DNA of 9,065 nt, taken from assembly GCA_007571105.1 (NCBI GenBank), contig RKRZ01000168.1, positions 1 through 9,065 of the forward strand. The letters run 5' to 3'. The notes under the pieces are model-generated. The model searched no databases. It was not told where the DNA came from and saw nothing but the letters and a program-made list of their open reading frames with translations. This document shows positions 6,381-9,065 of the stretch, one piece after another. Numbering within the stretch: the stretch's first letter is position 1; each line of letters starts with the position of its first letter. The translations under genes and the position numbers were made by a program. The stretch is from Gammaproteobacteria bacterium (GTDB lineage: Bacteria; Pseudomonadota; Gammaproteobacteria; Poriferisulfidales; Poriferisulfidaceae).

Positions 6381-6441
6381 CAACCACCGGATACGAAGTC
6401 AGGCAGCTGCGGGAGCTTCAATCCACGCTTGATCACGATCA
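6381..6441 (-). ncRNA. Candidate crRNA-like RNA: degenerate repeat plus one spacer-like segment
   Basis: On the minus strand 6428-6415 reads GCGTGGATTGAAGC against GCGCGGATTGAAAC in the array repeat at 1-33 (12 of 14). Over the 11-nt handle the match is 9 of 11. Many I-C repeats have GTGGATTGAAAC, which would raise it further. A short hairpin, TGATC-GT-GATCA (6441-6430), replaces the long GC stem just upstream. The following 34 nt (6414-6381) would be the guide. No good second repeat follows; 6382 onward begins GTCCCC, which only hints at one. Cas5c would have to process and load such an RNA. Transcription and function are unproven. Confidence 0.5.
6389..6405 (+). repeat. Copy 2 of the bipartite motif, inside the spacer-like segment
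   Basis: GGATACGA, 3 nt, CAGGCA on the plus strand, 89-105 bp upstream of the hicA start. It corresponds to guide positions 10-26 of the candidate crRNA-like RNA and matches 5701-5718 except for a one-base longer gap there. Confidence 0.45.
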
Positions 6442-6524
6442 CTGGCCGGGCAGCAACTATAACTACTTATAACTGCTATCATGCTTACTGCGTTCAGCGT
6501 TGAGACAATCTTGACCCAAGAAGT
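6442..6524 (-). promoter_or_regulatory. Likely promoter region for the crRNA-like RNA and hicA
   Basis: Gene-free stretch between the cas3 stop and the degenerate repeat. On the minus strand it contains two tandem AT-rich units, AGTTATAAGT (6474-6465) and AGTTATAGT (6464-6456), whose TTATAA/TTATAG cores resemble -10 elements in an otherwise GC-rich setting. Initiation just downstream would start an RNA shortly before the degenerate repeat. No matching -35 is convincing: TTGTCT lies farther upstream at a poor distance. No terminator hairpin with a T-tract is seen after cas3. Confidence 0.35.
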
Positions 6525-8792
6525 TCAGAACATCAACCCTTCTACTTTTCGAAATGTGGGGTCGTCCCACGTTAGGCCAACATCTGCACGGTACAGATCC
6601 TGGTTAGTGAGCACGACAAACTGTTGGGCGAAATCATCCTTTCGGATAACTTCTACCGCGCCGGCGCACAGTAGGTCCTCCCTCTGCCGGGACGGAATTT
6701 GAACAACGTAAGGCTGCAAATTGCGAGCGGTTCGGCCCGGACGTTCGACCCAGTCAAGTTTCTGAATCAGATGCTTCGCAGTGTCGTCGGTGTCATCCGC
6801 ACCACGCCAAGGAACGATGATAGGCACCATCGCCGTCTCAATCAAACGGAACTCCTCGGCGATGTCCTCGAAGGGAAAATTGAGGCTATTCGCGCGCTCC
6901 CGAAGCAGTAGCAGAATATTTTTGGCATCAAGCGCATCTTCGCCCTTGAGCCAGTACAGTTCTTTGAAGTAGCACTCGATTGCGTCCAGAGACATGGGGT
7001 CTTCGTGGCTACGCATCACACTGCGGGCGGCTGAGGCGAATTGTGCGATCTCCCGCGGCGGCCTGCGGCCTTCGCCTTGGGCTGGCTTGAAAACGAACAC
7101 CTCGCCTGTGGAGGCTCGTCCTTCCCGATTGCAACGACCTGCCGCCTGGATGATCGACTCCAATCCGGCCTCCGCCCGCCAAACGGTTGGGAAATCGAGA
7201 TCAACGCCTGCTTCGACCAGCGATGTCGCAATGAGGCGCACGGTTTCCCCGGCCTTCAGACGATCCCGCACGGCTTCAAGCTTCTCCCGGCGGTGATGGG
7301 CGCACATCAGAGTCGTCAGGTGGAACGCTCCTTCAACATCGCCGAGTGATTGGTACAGTTCCCGTGCATGACGGCGAGTATTGACGATGCACAGGACCTG
7401 CGACGAAACCCGCAGACAGCCGGCCAGTTGGTCGTCATCCATCGTTCCCCGATCAACGATCCGTGTGCGCTTGAGAGATTGGTAGAGATGTCGTGGATCG
7501 GGGGCAAGTTCCCGCACATTTTCGAAGCCACCGGCAAAGCCACTGGATGCTGCAAGTGCAGGCTGCGTCGCGGTGCAAAGCACAATGCTGGCTTTCCAAT
7601 TTCGGGCGAGTTCATCAAGCGCAGTGACGCATGGACGCAATAAATGCAGCGGCAGTGTCTGCGCCTCGTCGAGAATGATTACGCTGTTCGCAATGTTGTG
7701 CAGCTTGCGACAGCGCGAAGGACGATTGGCAAACAGGCTCTCGAAAAATTGCACCGCCGTCGTGACGATAATCGGAGCGTCCCAGTTTTCCATCGCCAGA
7801 CGCAATTTGTTTTTCGACTCTCGCTCGCCAATCCTGTCTTCGTCGAACGTGCTGTGGTGCTCAACCACAAAGTCCACTTTATCGTTGTTATCCCCTCGCA
7901 AAGCATCCCGGAACACGGCAGCCGTCTGTTCTATGACGCTCATGTAAGGAATGACATAGATGACCCGTTCTAGCCCATGATGCACGGCATGTTCCAAGGC
8001 GAAAGCGAGGGAGCTAAGCGTCTTGCCGCCGCCAGTGGGGACGGTCAAAGTGAATACCCCGGGAGACTTGACCGCCCGCGCTCGGGCATGGACCAGCACC
8101 TGTTGACGCAAGATGTTGACTTTGCTGGGCACGGACCGGCCCTTGAGCGTGTCCAGATGCGCGATCAGCCGCTCCCGCAATTTGCAAAGGTTTGAATGTT
8201 CTCCGCGCCGCGGTGTTTTCCCCTCCTGCTTGGCGTACCAGGCTTCCGTGTCCAAGTAGTCAGCATCCACCAGCGCGGAGAACATCATGCGGATGAAGAA
8301 GGAAGCGCAAAACCCAGCCGTGTTCAGGTCCTTGTCCTTACGGATCTTGATTGTTGGGTGAGACAATTGAGCCGGAAGTGCGATCTCCTGCTCCCAGATC
8401 AGATCAAGCGCAGGAACCGTCATTTGCATACGATCCTCCAAGGCACTCGTCCGTTTGCCGGTCACGCCGTTGGCGAGACCGGCGTGATGACCGGCGATGC
8501 AGAACGCAAGCATCTTGCCGATTGGATGCCCATATCGCTTGGTCGCGACCTGTGCGCCTGCGGTCGAGTGGTCTATGCGATTCCGACCGCCTGAAAGTCG
8601 CTCCTGAAACTCCGGCGTATATTTCCCAAGGTCGTGCAGCAGTCCGGCGACACGTCCAAAGTCGGCGCAACCCAACAATTGAAGGAATTCTGCGGCGCGC
8701 GTGCCCGTGCCTTTGAGATGATCTGCGAGCTTGTGCCAATCCTTCTTGCCGGAGTCTTCACTGCTATGCGCGAAATAGGTTTTCGAATGCAT
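6525..8792 (-). CDS. cas3: CRISPR-associated helicase-nuclease Cas3 with N-terminal HD domain
   Basis: This protein of about 755 aa degrades target DNA after recruitment by Cascade. Numbered from the upstream TTG (subtract 4 for the ATG), the HD nuclease domain shows His57-Asp58 (LLHDLGKYTPEF), His79 (IDHSTAGA) and His106-His107 (CIAGHHAGL). The superfamily 2 helicase shows Walker A TGGGKT (257-262), the DEAH-box variant DEAQ (379-382), motif III TAT (411-413) and motif VI QAAGRCNREGR (about 550-560). No motif is missing. An in-frame TAA just upstream limits the start to TTG 8804 or ATG 8792. Neither has a Shine-Dalgarno sequence, and I prefer the ATG. It is followed by the hicA insert rather than directly by cas5c. 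Confidence 0.95.
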   Translation of the reverse strand: MHSKTYFAHSSEDSGKKDWHKLADHLKGTGTRAAEFLQLLGCADFGRVAGLLHDLGKYTPEFQERLSGGRNRIDHSTAGAQVATKRYGHPIGKMLAFCIAGHHAGLANGVTGKRTSALEDRMQMTVPALDLIWEQEIALPAQLSHPTIKIRKDKDLNTAGFCASFFIRMMFSALVDADYLDTEAWYAKQEGKTPRRGEHSNLCKLRERLIAHLDTLKGRSVPSKVNILRQQVLVHARARAVKSPGVFTLTVPTGGGKTLSSLAFALEHAVHHGLERVIYVIPYMSVIEQTAAVFRDALRGDNNDKVDFVVEHHSTFDEDRIGERESKNKLRLAMENWDAPIIVTTAVQFFESLFANRPSRCRKLHNIANSVIILDEAQTLPLHLLRPCVTALDELARNWKASIVLCTATQPALAASSGFAGGFENVRELAPDPRHLYQSLKRTRIVDRGTMDDDQLAGCLRVSSQVLCIVNTRRHARELYQSLGDVEGAFHLTTLMCAHHRREKLEAVRDRLKAGETVRLIATSLVEAGVDLDFPTVWRAEAGLESIIQAAGRCNREGRASTGEVFVFKPAQGEGRRPPREIAQFASAARSVMRSHEDPMSLDAIECYFKELYWLKGEDALDAKNILLLLRERANSLNFPFEDIAEEFRLIETAMVPIIVPWRGADDTDDTAKHLIQKLDWVERPGRTARNLQPYVVQIPSRQREDLLCAGAVEVIRKDDFAQQFVVLTNQDLYRADVGLTWDDPTFRKVEGLMF

Positions 8793-8875
8793 TGCAGTGG
8801 GCAAGGTGAATTAGCAGGCACTTGAGGAGGTCGCAGCAGCCCCGGGCGGGCCGAAGATACACCTCGGCGCCACGC
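8793..8875 (-). promoter_or_regulatory. Upstream region of cas3
   Basis: This short gene-free stretch lies between the GC hairpin and cas3 and must contain the cas3 promoter if the cas genes are not read through from the upstream gene. No good -35/-10 pair and no ribosome binding site are visible; TAATTC (8812-8807) is a poor -10. CAGGCA (8815-8820, plus strand), half of the bipartite motif found upstream of cas5c and hicA, also occurs here. A lone hexamer may be chance. Confidence 0.35.
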
Positions 8876-8903
8876 GGGGCCGGTTCGCAGACGAGCCGGC
8901 CCC
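8876..8903 (-). terminator. Strong GC hairpin after the outer-membrane protein gene
   Basis: This 28-nt near-perfect palindrome forms a 12-bp stem (GGGGCCGGTTCG against CGAGCCGGCCCC, with one G-T wobble) and a CAGA loop. It begins 11 nt after the stop of the right-edge gene. There is no T-tract on either side, so it is not a textbook Rho-independent terminator. Its position makes transcription termination or 3'-end protection likely, and it separates the host gene from the cas locus. Confidence 0.6.
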
Positions 8904-8914
8904 GGATGGTGAGC

Positions 8915-9065
8915 CTAGAACTCGAAGCGGGTGGTGAGGCCCACCTGGCGGCGGCGCGGATGGGAAAGCGTGATCCGCCACGGGAAGAAGGCATCGAAGA
9001 AACCGCCGGCCCCGCCACCGGGCAAGGCGTTTCCGAACCACACGTCGCGGAATCCGGCTATTGGC
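8915..9065 (-). CDS. 3' end of an outer-membrane beta-barrel protein, probably TonB-dependent receptor
   Basis: The frame is open from the window edge (complete codons from 9064) to a TAG at 8917-8915, giving the last 49 residues. The sequence contains GGFFDAFFPWRITLSHPRRR and ends QVGLTTRFEF. A final amphipathic strand with alternating residues and a C-terminal Phe is the outer-membrane assembly signature. The form 'PR-QVGLT-RFEF' is common at the end of TonB-dependent receptors. The region is much more GC-rich than the cas genes. A large porin or other barrel is possible; the substrate cannot be told. Confidence 0.6.
   Translation of the reverse strand, partial: PIAGFRDVWFGNALPGGGAGGFFDAFFPWRITLSHPRRRQVGLTTRFEF

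Noticed and set aside
6348..6382. Second degenerate repeat completing a repeat-spacer-repeat unit.
   Set aside because: Only the first bases (GTC-CCC) resemble the repeat; ungapped identity over 18 nt is about half and no stem forms.
7507..7516. TCCCGCA seven-base seed match of the candidate guide inside cas3.
   Set aside because: A 7-mer match is expected about once by chance in both strands. The flanking triplet AGT is not a type I-C PAM and pairing does not continue.

Overview
The window holds a complete type I-C CRISPR-Cas locus on the minus strand, read right to left: cas3, a 0.86-kb insert, then cas5c-cas8c(with internal cas11c)-cas7-cas4-cas1-cas2, and finally the leader and first repeat of a CRISPR array. 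The array itself runs off the left edge. Every cas gene looks full-length with its key motifs, so interference, crRNA processing and adaptation are probably all functional.

The host is most likely a Gram-negative proteobacterium, possibly an alphaproteobacterium. The right edge carries the last 49 codons of what looks like an outer-membrane beta-barrel protein (TonB-dependent-receptor type, ending in an aromatic-rich strand with a C-terminal Phe). It is followed by a strong GC hairpin. That flank looks clearly more GC-rich than the cas cluster, which fits a horizontally acquired locus beside a host gene. The taxon is inference only.

Layout: 1-33 leader-proximal repeat; 34-209 AT-rich leader; 210-2225 adaptation genes cas2, cas1, cas4; 2255-5660 Cascade genes cas7, cas8c/cas11c, cas5c, packed with 4-nt or near-zero junctions; 5661-6524 the unusual insert; 6525-8792 cas3; 8793-8914 intergenic with hairpin; 8915-9065 partial barrel gene.

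The insert between cas3 and cas5c is the most interesting part, because these two genes are normally adjacent in type I-C. It encodes a HicA-family mRNA interferase toxin on the cas strand and a small HicB-fold protein on the opposite strand. The two are convergent and overlap by 22 bp, so the usual co-transcribed hicAB operon is absent. Upstream of hicA and downstream of cas3 lies an isolated degenerate CRISPR repeat. It retains 9 of 11 bases of the crRNA 5' handle plus a small hairpin, and is followed by a single spacer-like segment. This arrangement resembles the CreTA / CRISPR-repressed-toxin principle, in which Cascade with a crRNA-like RNA silences a toxin and loss of Cascade releases it. 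Here the candidate toxin would be a HicA protein in a type I-C locus. That the RNA is made, and that it represses hicA, is inference. I found no convincing protospacer with the right PAM and seed in the hicA promoter.

A second signal links the insert to the cas operon: a bipartite sequence, GGATACGA then 3-4 nt then CAGGCA, occurs upstream of hicA inside the spacer-like segment and again upstream of cas5c.
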